Positions 1 through 8,744 of a stretch of DNA of 64,000 nt are shown here, piece by piece. The notes beneath the pieces are model-generated. The model searched no databases and had not been told where the DNA came from. It was given only the letters and a program-made list of their open reading frames with translations. Each line of letters starts with the position of its first letter. Position 1 is the first letter of the stretch. This DNA comes from G965225705 sp965225705 (GTDB lineage Bacteria; Pseudomonadota; Alphaproteobacteria; Caulobacterales; Maricaulaceae). The stretch is taken from NCBI GenBank assembly GCA_965225705.1, contig OZ245325.1:1550001-1614000 (forward strand), written 5' to 3'. A program made the translations under genes and the position numbers.

Positions 1-1044
1 ATGCGCCCTTCGGTCAGGTCGGTAAGTTTTTATATCTGTATCAACCTGATAGAAAACACCTTCAAGATTAAGAAAAGGGTTGTTCTTCGGATTGACATCA
101 AAACCAAGCCGCCATGTGTTGGAGTCTATAGTCTTGCGCGCAGCCTTATCACGGGTTGCTGTGCTGAGGCCCTGCCCCTGATAGGGTTCAAGAGCTTTAT
201 TCTGAAAACCACGCCAGCCTGCTGTTAAGGTCAAAGCAGAATTGACCTCAAAACGTGTCCTGACAAGCCCTGCATCAATTTTGTCACGAGAGGGAAGTTT
301 AGAGCCATTGCCAAGGCGTATATTATCTGACTGACGGCGAATATAGCTCCCCAAGCCTTCAAAACGCCCCTTTTTAGCATAGGCTGTAAGGGAAACAGAT
401 TTTTCTTCACTGGCACTGTTATAACCACCACGAAGGCGTGCACCAAAATGTTCCCCCGCTTTAAGAAAATCTGAAGCATCAGATGTCTTCAAAGCAATCA
501 CGCCTCCCAAAGCACCAGATCCAAAAAGACTGGCCGCAGGGCCGCGGGCTATTTCTACTGTTTGCAAAATTCCAGGGTCAACAAAAACACGTCCCTGATG
601 TCCTGAATAAAAATTCTGGCGCGTGCCATCCAGAAGTATAACAACATTATCCCCCCTTAAACCACGAACAGAGGGAATTTGTCCCGTGCGACGGGGACCC
701 CCTGTGAAACGAACTCCCGGGATTCGTCTGAAAATATCAGGAAGAGAACCCGCTATATCTCTTTCAATATCCTCACGCGTGATCACACTGACCTCGCCCG
801 GATAAGAAAAAGCCTGACGAGGCGTTCGTGTTGTCAAAACAATAATTTCATCTTTTTCAGGAAAAGAGGTCTCTTTTTCCTGACCTTTTTCTTCTTCAGG
901 AGATACTTCCTGATGAACCTGCGCGTTGCCTGACAGAGGTACATAAGAAGATGCCTCATGCCCCTGATCTGCCGCGTGTACAGAAGAGAGAAAGAAAAAG
1001 CTGTTACAAAGAATAAGGGAGAGGAAAGACTTTTTATTGAACAT
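1..1044 (-). CDS. TonB-dependent haemin/haemoprotein-type outer-membrane receptor, partial (N-terminal 348 residues)
   Basis: The minus strand is open from an ATG at 1044 to the left edge, so only the N-terminal half or so is present. Residues 1-24 form a signal peptide ending SSVHA. A TonB-box-like segment (DEIIVLTTRTPRQ, about 65-77) is followed by the plug domain, roughly residues 78-188. The plug carries VVILLDGTRQNFYSGHQG and VEIARGPAASLFGSGALGG, the pattern of the haemoglobin/transferrin/lactoferrin receptor family. The beta-barrel begins after about residue 190. Receptors of this kind import iron ligands across the outer membrane using TonB-ExbBD energy. The Fur-like box upstream fits iron repression. 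The ligand is inferred from plug similarity, so another siderophore cannot be excluded. Confidence 0.88.
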   Translation of the reverse strand, partial: MFNKKSFLSLILCNSFFFLSSVHAADQGHEASSYVPLSGNAQVHQEVSPEEEKGQEKETSFPEKDEIIVLTTRTPRQAFSYPGEVSVITREDIERDIAGSLPDIFRRIPGVRFTGGPRRTGQIPSVRGLRGDNVVILLDGTRQNFYSGHQGRVFVDPGILQTVEIARGPAASLFGSGALGGVIALKTSDASDFLKAGEHFGARLRGGYNSASEEKSVSLTAYAKKGRFEGLGSYIRRQSDNIRLGNGSKLPSRDKIDAGLVRTRFEVNSALTLTAGWRGFQNKALEPYQGQGLSTATRDKAARKTIDSNTWRLGFDVNPKNNPFLNLEGVFYQVDTDIKTYRPDRRAH

Positions 1045-1153
1045 GAAAAACTGATCCCCATAGATATAAAGCAATCAAACACAGTATCCAAAACCCGATG
1101 GAGAAATCTTTTTTCCAGAGAAAAATTCCACCAGGGAGAGGAAAGGCTAAATT

Positions 1154-1168
1154 TGAGAATCATTCTAA
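1154..1168. promoter_or_regulatory. Fur-like box upstream of the TonB receptor
   Basis: TGAGAATCATTCTAA matches the 7-1-7 Fur inverted repeat (TGATAAT-N-ATTATCA) at most positions. It lies 110 bp upstream of the receptor start. An iron receptor next to a Fur-type operator is the expected arrangement. The site is read directly; the regulator is inferred. Confidence 0.55.
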
Positions 1169-1659
1169 TTAGCAATTTCTGTTTTTACAAGTCATAAGTA
1201 TCTAAATTTCATCAAAAGAGATGTTTTTTACTTTTTCATAAAAAATATTATGTACAGATTCTCTCTTTTTATACAAAGACTTAAATCGTAGAAATCTGTT
1301 TTTTTGTCCATAAAACAGCCCGAAAAAATCTCGTGTCCCCGTGCAAGATCCAGAGATGTTGTCCTATGGGATTAAGTATGAGAAGCAGCAGACACCTTTC
1401 CTTTAAGGAAGCAACTCCCAGGATACGCCCTGCCGGGGAATCAGGGCTTTGAAAAACCAGAGGCAAACTGAAGGGGCGAAAAACATTAAGAAAACAAAAC
1501 AGGCTTCCTGAAGAAAAGCTTACCAGACAGGATCAAAAAAACACCCTAACCGTGGCTCATCCTCTGCACAAACAGCCATCAAAAAGAGGAAATGCTCACC
1601 GAAACAGGGGGATATAAAGAAAACCTGTGAACAACGCCTAAAGTGAGAAAAAACAGGTG
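1169..1659. other. Intergenic region without a supported gene
   Basis: Nearly 500 bp lie between the receptor's regulatory region and the end of the coiled-coil gene. No open frame here looks coding. Two small inverted repeats are visible: TTCCTT-T-AAGGAA at 1398-1410 and GCCCTG/CAGGGC at 1427-1447. A small RNA is possible, but I could not match the sequence to a known RNA family. Confidence 0.4.
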
Positions 1660-3792
1660 CTAAACAGCAGACAAAGAAGCATCGCATAAAAGATAAGCAC
1701 GACCAGTCTCTGACTGCATCACAAGGGTAAGCAGGTCTTTATCTTCAAGAGCTTTATCAATAAGTTCATTTTGCTCACGCAGAAAATCACAAACCTTTAA
1801 AGCCATGTCAGGTTTATCACTCAAAACCTTTATTAAAGCCTGCACAGCCCCCGGGGCCGCTTTACGTGTAACTTCCCTCATGGCCTGTGGGCCATAGCCA
1901 TAGCGTGCAGCAGCAGCCTGAGATGCATCTTCTGAAGATAAAGCCTGTTTTGACGGATAACGAAGCTCCTCCAGCAAGTCTAAAACCCTGTTGCTGGCCT
2001 TCCCACCCCCGACATGCGTATTGTCGTCCTTATTGAGAGATTCCAAAACATCCTTCCACAGCCATGGCTTCCCGGAGAAGGAAGGACCATGACGCATGTT
2101 AACCTTGCCTTCTGACAAACCAGAAGAAGAAAAAGTTAGATCGGCATGGCCATTGCCAGATGTTTTGTCAGAAACAGAAGCCGTGTTCTTAACCTGTGCC
2201 AAACGCTCACGGGACTGTAGAGGAGGCATGTTCTCAAGCCAGGCTAAAGACTGTGGAACAGACTCAGGTGATGGATTTGAAGGCTTTGTTTTTTGAAAAC
2301 CTGTCCCCTGAGACTTCTGCCCTTCTCCCTGAGCAGAGGGAGTATTCTGAAAAACTTCTTTTCCGGATATTTTGATGTTCCTTTGAGAAGGGCGACTTTG
2401 TTCCTGTCCAAATTCAGGTTGAGGACTTTTTTCCTGCCCGGAGGAGACACCATTGTGGCGCTTGTTTTTAAGCTCTGCACGCTGGGCCAGAGCCTGCAAA
2501 GATTCATAACTACGCCGCATGCGGTCCTCAAAAGCAAGATTGATAGACTCTGTTTGTTCATAAATAGCATGTGTCGCATCAACAAGCCCTTCAAGACTTT
2601 CATGTATGGTCGTGTTAAAACCAGACAGCTCTGTCTTAGCCTGAAGAGAAGACTGGCGAAGATGTTCATTAAGTGCGCCAATCTTCTCCGCACCTTCGTG
2701 CAGACGTCTCAGGCGGTTCTCCCCCATTATAGACATTCTTCTGGCCTGATCTTCAGCTGTGTCAGCATAAAGGCGGACCTGCTCAAGGCCAGAGGAGAGT
2801 TTTCCCTCAACCTGTTGAGAAACCTTATCCAAAGTTTCACCAAGATCCGCAATGCTGGAATCAACACGGTTCACAAAAGTTTCAGCATAATCTGCCTGTT
2901 TTTCAAGCCCTCCTTCAAAAGCCTGACGTTCCTGCTGAAGGTTCTGATGCAGAGCTGAAACATGGTTTTGATAACCTTCCAGGGATTGATGAAGTTCCTC
3001 CATATCTGTCCTGGCCCCTTCAAGCATGTGCGCAAAAGCTTCACTATGGCGGCGTGTTTCCTCAGCTGTTTTAGAAATGTTTTTTGTTTTCTCAGTTAAA
3101 GATTCTGCGGCACGGTCTGCTGTCGAATCCAAAAGACCTATCATGTCCGCCATAGCTGTTCGTTCTGTCTTAAGGTGGTCGACAACCTCCAGGCTACGAC
3201 GGGCAGCACGATCAGAGGTTTCATTCAAAGCTTCACCATAATGACGCACCTTTTCTTCCATAGAGAGAAGGGTATGGCTACAGGCTTCCATAAGGTTTTC
3301 AAGGCGTTGTGTTTCCTGTTCCACAGTATGTGCTAAAGATTGCATATCCTGCCTGAAGGCATCTCCCGGTCTGCTCAGGCGAAAGATAGCATCATGGAGA
3401 TCATGTCCAAAACGCTGGAGATGCATAACCATGCCAAGCATCCAGAAACAGGCCAAAAGAAGAAAAGCAGGCCCGAGTACAAAAAAAGCCAGAGCTGTCA
3501 GGCGCAAAACTGGCATGCTCATAAGAGAAGAAAGGCCATGAACACCCACAAGATAAGCGACAGCCCCTCCCATCCACAAACAGGCTGCGACCAAACCAAG
3601 CAGGGGCCCTACAAGATTCTTACTGCTTTTTTGCGTAAGAGGCGGAAGAGGGAACTGAGCGCGATAAGCGCTGCTCTGGTTTGAATCCTGAGAAGAAAGA
3701 TTCTCTTCATAATCACTTTCCTGAAGAGCATTTGCATTCAGGGGAACAATATTTTTGTGTTCAGGTTTTTTGTGCTCAGGCATTTTACTCAT
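1660..3792 (-). CDS. Large two-TM coiled-coil protein of unknown function
   Basis: This 710-residue protein is not one I recognise. A polar N-terminus is followed by two membrane segments (about 60-82 and 95-123). Residues 130-440 are a long heptad-rich coiled coil. A low-complexity polar linker runs from about 445 to 600. The C-terminal block, from about 610, ends in a helical domain rich in Ala, Leu and Glu. The coiled coil recalls the signalling rods of chemoreceptors or RmuC/PodJ-like scaffolds, but I see no chemoreceptor hairpin tip, HAMP or nuclease motif. The gene lies 199 bp downstream of glmU on the same strand, so it may be partly co-transcribed with it. A structural role at the inner membrane is a guess. 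Confidence 0.8.
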   Translation of the reverse strand: MSKMPEHKKPEHKNIVPLNANALQESDYEENLSSQDSNQSSAYRAQFPLPPLTQKSSKNLVGPLLGLVAACLWMGGAVAYLVGVHGLSSLMSMPVLRLTALAFFVLGPAFLLLACFWMLGMVMHLQRFGHDLHDAIFRLSRPGDAFRQDMQSLAHTVEQETQRLENLMEACSHTLLSMEEKVRHYGEALNETSDRAARRSLEVVDHLKTERTAMADMIGLLDSTADRAAESLTEKTKNISKTAEETRRHSEAFAHMLEGARTDMEELHQSLEGYQNHVSALHQNLQQERQAFEGGLEKQADYAETFVNRVDSSIADLGETLDKVSQQVEGKLSSGLEQVRLYADTAEDQARRMSIMGENRLRRLHEGAEKIGALNEHLRQSSLQAKTELSGFNTTIHESLEGLVDATHAIYEQTESINLAFEDRMRRSYESLQALAQRAELKNKRHNGVSSGQEKSPQPEFGQEQSRPSQRNIKISGKEVFQNTPSAQGEGQKSQGTGFQKTKPSNPSPESVPQSLAWLENMPPLQSRERLAQVKNTASVSDKTSGNGHADLTFSSSGLSEGKVNMRHGPSFSGKPWLWKDVLESLNKDDNTHVGGGKASNRVLDLLEELRYPSKQALSSEDASQAAAARYGYGPQAMREVTRKAAPGAVQALIKVLSDKPDMALKVCDFLREQNELIDKALEDKDLLTLVMQSETGRAYLLCDASLSAV

Positions 3793-3991
3793 AATATCAT
3801 CTTTATATAAGATACCCTCTGAAATTTGGGGTGGTTGATGGTGAAGAACCTGATCAAAAGATTACAGCCATTATAATTTTTATAACGAATCAACCGAATC
3901 TCCAGTTTGGGCTCATTATCCCACAAAAAGACCTTTTATAAAAGGGGAGACCGCATCAATCTCAACAAGACCTCTGTCCAGGCTTTCTATC

Positions 3992-5317
3992 TTATGAGGA
4001 TGTTTTCTTACCGGTTTTCCCTGCCCAGTTTGTTTTGATAATCTGGCGTGCACGCCCAAGGGCTAAAGCATTTTTTGGGACGTCCTCAATAATTGTGCTC
4101 CCCGATCCTATATAAGCCTCTGCTCCAAGGTGGACGGGGGCAACAAGAGACGTGTTCGAACCTATGAAAGCACCTTCCCCAACAGATGTTTTGTATTTCT
4201 GGAAACCATCATAATTACAGGTGATAACACCCGCACCAATATTAACACCCTTTCCAATATCGGCATCTCCAAGATAGGTAAGATGGCCGGCCTTTGATCC
4301 TTCCCCCAGACGGGTCTTTTTAATCTCAACAAAATTTCCAACTTTTGTATGCGCTTCCAAAACAGCCCCGGGGCGCAGGCGGGCAAAAGGCCCAACCTGT
4401 GCAAAAGAGCCTATATGCGTGCCTTCCAGATGGGAAAAAGCACCTATGCAACTTCCCTCTTCCACATGGACACTTGGGCCAAACACAACACAGGGCCCAA
4501 CAATCGTATCCCGGGCAAGTTTAGTATCATAAGAAAAATAGGTTGTCTGAGGATCAAGCAGGCTAACTCCCTTCTCCATCATGGCATGGCGCATGCGCTG
4601 TTGAAAAATGGTTTCCAGACGGGCGAGATCATGGCGCGTATTGGCTCCTAAAACTTCCTCTTCTTCTGCCCAGACAACCTTTATATCATGCCCCTGTTTT
4701 TGAGCGGCACCAATCGTGTCGGTGAGATAATATTCCCCCTGAGTATTATGAGGTTTAATCTTGTCAAGAAGAGACCATAAAAGATCAGAATGGGCAGCCA
4801 TAAGGCCAGAATTACAAGCTTTTATCTCCTTCTCACGGGCCGAGGCATCCTGTGCCTCGACAATATAATCCAGATTATCCTCTCCACTCAGAACAAGGCG
4901 CCCATAAGCCCCCGGTCTTTCTGTTTCAAAGCCTAAAACAGACATCTCAGCCCCCCTGCTCAAAGCGCCCAGAAGATCCTCCCCACACTGAAGGCGAACA
5001 AGGGGGACATCTGCGTAAAGAATAAGGATATGCCCCTTAAAATCACGTAAGGCCTCACGCGCAGCCAGCACAGCATGACCCGTACCTTTTTGCTCATGCT
5101 GAACAACCGGAACAAGGCCCAGACATTCTGCTTCCCCACATACACGTTTATCCTGCCCTACAACAGCAATAGCCCGGTCAATCCCAAGCTGATGACACAG
5201 CGCTGCGCTCCACCCCAGCATAGAGCGTCCCCCTATAGGATGAAGAGGTTTAGGCAGGGAAGAACACAGACGCTTCCCCTGACCAGCAGCAAGAATAATA
5301 GCAGTACGCCCCGTCAT
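3992..5317 (-). CDS. glmU: Bifunctional UDP-GlcNAc pyrophosphorylase / glucosamine-1-phosphate N-acetyltransferase
   Basis: GlmU carries out the last two steps to UDP-GlcNAc, the precursor of peptidoglycan and lipid A, in the cytoplasm. The 441-residue protein has the N-terminal uridyltransferase signature LAAGQGKRL (9-17) followed by LPKPLH, and the metal-binding YADVPL (101-106). From about residue 252 it is a left-handed beta-helix of hexapeptide repeats. The acetyltransferase histidine is in KAGHLTYLGDADIG (His about 344), followed by GAGVITCNYDG. Length is slightly short of the usual 450-460. The ATG at 5317 follows a GGGGG ribosome-binding site. It is divergent from gph; glmS is not adjacent. 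Confidence 0.97.
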   Translation of the reverse strand: MTGRTAIILAAGQGKRLCSSLPKPLHPIGGRSMLGWSAALCHQLGIDRAIAVVGQDKRVCGEAECLGLVPVVQHEQKGTGHAVLAAREALRDFKGHILILYADVPLVRLQCGEDLLGALSRGAEMSVLGFETERPGAYGRLVLSGEDNLDYIVEAQDASAREKEIKACNSGLMAAHSDLLWSLLDKIKPHNTQGEYYLTDTIGAAQKQGHDIKVVWAEEEEVLGANTRHDLARLETIFQQRMRHAMMEKGVSLLDPQTTYFSYDTKLARDTIVGPCVVFGPSVHVEEGSCIGAFSHLEGTHIGSFAQVGPFARLRPGAVLEAHTKVGNFVEIKKTRLGEGSKAGHLTYLGDADIGKGVNIGAGVITCNYDGFQKYKTSVGEGAFIGSNTSLVAPVHLGAEAYIGSGSTIIEDVPKNALALGRARQIIKTNWAGKTGKKTSS

Positions 5318-5403
5318 AACACCCCCTTATATTCACGTCATGTGAGCTAAAAACGCTGGAACACAGATAAATCCATGTGTATCAGGCTGGTCTTTGTGTT
5401 GAC

Positions 5404-5421
5404 CTCCCTGTATACAGGGAG
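5404..5421. promoter_or_regulatory. 18-bp perfect palindrome between glmU and gph
   Basis: CTCCCTGTATACAGGGAG reads identically on both strands and sits in the 141-bp divergent intergenic region. Perfect symmetry without a loop is more typical of a dimeric repressor operator than of a terminator. The regulator is unknown. Confidence 0.5.
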
Positions 5422-5458
5422 ACCATAGCCTTAAAATTTCCGCTGCAAAAGAGTCTTT

Positions 5459-6139
5459 ATGCCTTCTCTCTTACAAAATGCTTCCATAGCCTTTGATCTC
5501 GATGGAACACTGATAGACACAGCCCCGGGTCTTATCGATACGCTTAATGGTGTTTTGGAACGTGATAATATCACAAAAGTTGACTTCCCCTCCTTTCGGC
5601 CTTTTACAGGAAGAGGGGCACGCTTTATGCTTGAAAAAGCTTACAAAAGGACTGGTGAGAACATTCACTCTGATCTTATAGATCAAAAACTTGATCTTTT
5701 TCTCAGGGACTATAGCGAGCGCCTCACAGAAAAAATACTGATGTTTGACGGTGTACCAGAAACTCTGCATGCTTTACAAAAAAAAGGAGCTCATCTCTCC
5801 GTTTGCACCAACAAATCCTTTTCTTTTGCACAAAGACTTGTGGAGGCTGCAGGTCTTACCTCTTTTTTTGATCGCATTATCGGACCAGAGCAAACACCTG
5901 CCAAAAAGCCGGATCCCCGCCACATAGAAAAAGCAGTTGCTGGCGCAGATCCCCGTACAACCATTATGGTGGGCGACACTATAACAGACATCGTGGCTGC
6001 CAAAAAATACGGAGGGGGGAGCATTGCTATGACGTATGGCTATGCTCTCCATCCTGATGAAATTGAAAAAGCTGATATTCAACTCAGTAAATTTTATATG
6101 CTGGAGGAAAGTATAAAATATCTTTTAAAAAAAACTTAG
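5459..6139 (+). CDS. gph: HAD-family phosphoglycolate phosphatase-like protein
   Basis: This 226-residue haloacid dehalogenase hydrolase has motif I AFDLDGTLIDT near the N-terminus, motif II within VCTNKS, the motif III lysine in AKKPDPRH, and motif IV GDTITDIVAAK. A helical cap lies between motifs I and II. The length and the GLIDTLNGVL start of the cap fit Gph, which removes 2-phosphoglycolate produced by DNA repair or oxygenation. Substrate assignment within HAD proteins is uncertain without a close reference. It is divergent from glmU, and its stop overlaps by 4 nt the convergent stop of the small gene that follows. Confidence 0.85.
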   Translation: MPSLLQNASIAFDLDGTLIDTAPGLIDTLNGVLERDNITKVDFPSFRPFTGRGARFMLEKAYKRTGENIHSDLIDQKLDLFLRDYSERLTEKILMFDGVPETLHALQKKGAHLSVCTNKSFSFAQRLVEAAGLTSFFDRIIGPEQTPAKKPDPRHIEKAVAGADPRTTIMVGDTITDIVAAKKYGGGSIAMTYGYALHPDEIEKADIQLSKFYMLEESIKYLLKKT

Positions 6140-6339
6140 TATGAATCCTCAGGAAAATCTTTTCTTGGCATACCATTGACCATATCACTGCGAACATCTG
6201 TTCTTGCTGAACGCATGGTTGGCATAAACCCGGCATTGACAAGCATAATATCAACATAATATCCCTGTTTGCGCCAGAAAGACTCAATCTTTTCCTTCAG
6301 GATATGGGCTCCCTCTTTTGTACAATAGTCTTTACTCAT
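6136..6339 (-). CDS. Small conserved-looking protein, 67 residues, unknown function
   Basis: The ATG at 6339 follows a good ribosome-binding site (AAGGGAG, 8 nt before it), so it is preferred over the longer upstream frame, whose extra N-terminus is AT-rich and low quality. The protein is MSKDYCTKEGAHILKE at the start, then a Trp-Arg-Lys-Gln-Gly-Tyr segment, and ends in VRSDMVNGMPRKDFPEDSY. The VRSDMVNGMP pattern resembles small uncharacterised proteins of alphaproteobacteria as I remember them; I cannot name a family. No membrane segment or signal peptide is visible. It is convergent with gph and preceded by an AT-rich region with a 14-bp palindrome. Confidence 0.7.
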   Translation of the reverse strand: MSKDYCTKEGAHILKEKIESFWRKQGYYVDIMLVNAGFMPTMRSARTDVRSDMVNGMPRKDFPEDSY

Positions 6340-6944
6340 GAATATTGCTCCCTTAATCTTTACCATAAACTCCTTTTCACAACCTCTGAAAGAAGAAGAA
6401 AAGAAAATTTTGTGGAACACCAGTAGGAAACAATTTATAAGTGCACTTATTAATTTTAGGTTACCTGTAGATACGAAAAAATCCAAAAAACTGTATAAGA
6501 TATCTTCTATGAGAATTCGTCTCAGAAAAATATTTAATGTATAAGGCAAGACACAATCAAAAAAATCTATTTAAAATAACAAATAGCTATATTTCATTCT
6601 AAGAAAAAAATCTTTTTTAGAAAAACCTGCATGCTCTACACTCACCACCAGATATATCGTGCTATCGTTTTTTTTCTTAAAAACATACACCTCAGAACTT
6701 TATAGTATTTATATTTTTCTCAATCTGTCACGTGCACAGATCAATGTTTACTTCCTTTTTCAGGCACCCTCTTCCTGTTTTATAATGAAGGACATATTCA
6801 ATTGAGCTCCATTTTTAAGGGTTGAGAAGCAGGAAAGAAAATTTTATATATCATGCGGGCTTTCTCTCCAGGATCTTAGGAAAACTACAAAGCTTTCTGA
6901 ATTTATATATGGCCCCAGACTTTAAGTAAGAATAGGGTGTACTT
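6340..6944. other. AT-rich intergenic region upstream of the small gene and map
   Basis: About 600 bp without a supported gene separate the divergent 67-residue gene and map. The sequence is clearly more AT-rich than its surroundings, with many A and T tracts. A 14-bp palindrome lies near the small gene. A 68-codon plus-strand frame at 6338-6544 has poor composition and starts inside the small gene's ribosome-binding region. Confidence 0.4.
6437..6450. promoter_or_regulatory. 14-bp perfect palindrome upstream of the 67-residue gene
   Basis: ATAAGTGCACTTAT is perfectly symmetrical and lies 98 bp upstream of the small gene's ATG. It could be an operator for a dimeric regulator. No partner is identifiable from the window. 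Confidence 0.35.
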
Positions 6945-7781
6945 ATGGACATTGCGTCACATCATGATCTTCTGCCGGAACGTGCCATTAAAATTCACGG
7001 GGAAGATGCCTTTGAAGGCATGCGCAAGGCCGGGCATCTTGCTGCAGCCTGCCTTGACATGCTGACCCCTCACATACGCCCCGGTGTTACAACAGGTCAT
7101 CTTGATGATCTTGCGCGTTCCTTTATCCTGGATCATGGCGCTGTACCGGCCTGTCTTTTCTATCGTGGTTACCCCAAAACACTCTGCAGTTCCATCAATC
7201 ATGTTGTCTGTCATGGAATACCCGGACCCAGGGTTTTGCAGGAAGGGGACATTGTTAATCTTGATGTGACGGTTATTGTTGAGGGCTGGCACGGCGACAC
7301 GTCACGCATGTTTCCTGTTGGCAAGCTCAAACGCAAAGCAGAGCGACTTATTGAGGTGACCTATAAAGCCCTTGAGGCTGGCATTGCTGTGGTACGCCCC
7401 GGGGCTCGTCTTGGTGATATTAGTGCAGCTATTGAAGAATTAGCACATGAAGCACGCTTTTCAATTGTCCGTGATTTCTGTGGTCATGGTATTGGACGTG
7501 CTTTCCATGATGAACCAACGGTCCTGCATTTTGGCCGGCGTGGAGAGGGTCTCGTTTTGCGCGAAGGCATGTTTTTTACCATTGAACCCATGCTGAACAC
7601 AGGGGGAGAAGCCGTGAAAATCCTTTCTGATGGCTGGACGGCTGTCACACGTGACAGAGGACTGAGCGCCCAGTTTGAACACACCATAGGTGTGACAAAA
7701 ACAGGGGCAGAAATTTTCACACTATCGCCACAAAACCTCCATGCTCCCCCCTACAACCCCCGGACAGAAAACTCACAATAG
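6945..7781 (+). CDS. map: Methionine aminopeptidase, type I
   Basis: This 278-residue enzyme removes the initiator methionine from nascent proteins. The dinuclear metal ligands are visible: Asp107 (NLDVTV), Asp118 (GDTSRMF), His181 (GHGIGRAFHDE), Glu214 (TIEPML) and Glu245 (QFEHT). The substrate-binding histidine is His90 (CHGIP). The absence of a long insertion marks it as type I. A Pro/Asn-rich C-terminal tail follows the catalytic core. radC starts 30 bp downstream on the same strand. Confidence 0.96.
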   Translation: MDIASHHDLLPERAIKIHGEDAFEGMRKAGHLAAACLDMLTPHIRPGVTTGHLDDLARSFILDHGAVPACLFYRGYPKTLCSSINHVVCHGIPGPRVLQEGDIVNLDVTVIVEGWHGDTSRMFPVGKLKRKAERLIEVTYKALEAGIAVVRPGARLGDISAAIEELAHEARFSIVRDFCGHGIGRAFHDEPTVLHFGRRGEGLVLREGMFFTIEPMLNTGGEAVKILSDGWTAVTRDRGLSAQFEHTIGVTKTGAEIFTLSPQNLHAPPYNPRTENSQ

Positions 7782-7811
7782 ACGTGTGACGGACGAAGGG
7801 TTAAAATTATC

Positions 7812-8498
7812 ATGACGGACTCTCAAACACAGCATTATCATGGTCATCGTGAGCGCCTGCGTCAAAAATTTTTAGACCATGGGGGCGAATCTCTGGCTGA
7901 TTATGAGATGCTTGAGCTTTATCTTTTCAAAGCTCTTCCACGCCGTGATGTCAAACCGGTTGCTAAAGATCTCATTAAAAAATTTGGTGGTTTTTCTGAG
8001 GTTTTGTCTGCCCCTTTTTCAGAACTGACATCCATTCGTGGCATAGGCAAAGCAGCAGCATTTGATTTAAAACTTCTGCAGGCTGCCTCTTTACGTCTTT
8101 CCCGGGCCAGTGTCATGGACAGGCCTGTTTTAGGGTCCTGGAACGCTGTTTTGGATTATTGTCGCTCGGCCATGCAATTTGAACCGCGTGAACAATTCCG
8201 CTGCCTTTTTTTAGATAAGAAACATCGCCTTATTGCGGATGAGAAAATGGCAGAAGGTACTTTGGATCATACCCCGGTCTATCCACGCGAAATAGCACGC
8301 CGTGCACTTGAATTGCACGCGGCCGCTCTCATTCTTGCTCATAATCATCCAAGTGGTGATCCAACCCCAAGCGGCGCTGATGTGAGTATGACCAATAATA
8401 TTGTTGATGCACTAAGACACCTCAATATTACGGTTCATGATCATCTCGTTATTGGCCGCAACAGAATAACAAGCTTCAAAAAAAGTGGCCTGCTTTAA
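7812..8498 (+). CDS. radC: RadC family JAB/MPN-domain protein
   Basis: The 228-residue protein has an N-terminal helix-hairpin-helix region (about 60-90, with IRGIGKAAA). A C-terminal JAB/MPN metalloprotease-like domain carries the zinc motif HNHPSGDPTPSGAD (His177, His179, Asp190) and an upstream conserved Glu. RadC was named for DNA repair, but its true biochemical role is unsettled. It follows map closely and is probably co-transcribed with it. Confidence 0.95.
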   Translation: MTDSQTQHYHGHRERLRQKFLDHGGESLADYEMLELYLFKALPRRDVKPVAKDLIKKFGGFSEVLSAPFSELTSIRGIGKAAAFDLKLLQAASLRLSRASVMDRPVLGSWNAVLDYCRSAMQFEPREQFRCLFLDKKHRLIADEKMAEGTLDHTPVYPREIARRALELHAAALILAHNHPSGDPTPSGADVSMTNNIVDALRHLNITVHDHLVIGRNRITSFKKSGLL

Positions 8499-8515
8499 AC
8501 CTTCCGCGGATATTG

Positions 8516-8542
8516 TTTCAAAAACAGCTTATCTGTTTGAAA
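8516..8542 (+). terminator. Imperfect hairpin just after radC
   Basis: Arms TTTCAAAAACAG and CTGTTTGAAA pair with a two-base bulge around the loop CTTAT, 18 nt after the radC stop. There is no downstream T-run, so it may be a processing or Rho-associated structure rather than a true intrinsic terminator. Confidence 0.3.
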
Positions 8543-8709
8543 GACAAGCCCCCCCCACCATGAAGAGGTCTGGCTGAGATATGTGCCCCCAAAAGTGCGG
8601 TTTGCCCCTGTGAAAGTGTATCTTCTACCTGTACCTTAAAGACATGCAACCTGATCGTCTCTTTCCTCTTACCTGTCCTGAAAAGAAGACAGGGCCGGCT
8701 AAAAAAAAC

Positions 8710-8738
8710 TTGACAGAGCTCTCACGGGAACCTAAAAA
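8710..8738 (+). promoter_or_regulatory. Candidate sigma-70-type promoter for the RNA upstream of ffh
   Basis: A consensus -35 box TTGACA (8710-8715) is followed at 17 bp by TAAAAA (8733-8738), four of six matches to a -10 box. It would start transcription near 8745, about 100 nt before a strong terminator. Confidence 0.45.
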
Positions 8739-8744
8739 AACCCC

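Noticed and set aside
1250..1500. Possible cobalamin riboswitch or 6S RNA upstream of the coiled-coil gene region
   Set aside because: Hairpins are present, but the conserved cobalamin core and the recognisable 6S features are missing on both strands.
2293..2958. 221-codon plus-strand frame with Cys/Leu/Arg-rich product
   Set aside because: It lies entirely antisense to the 710-residue gene and has no ribosome-binding site or family resemblance.
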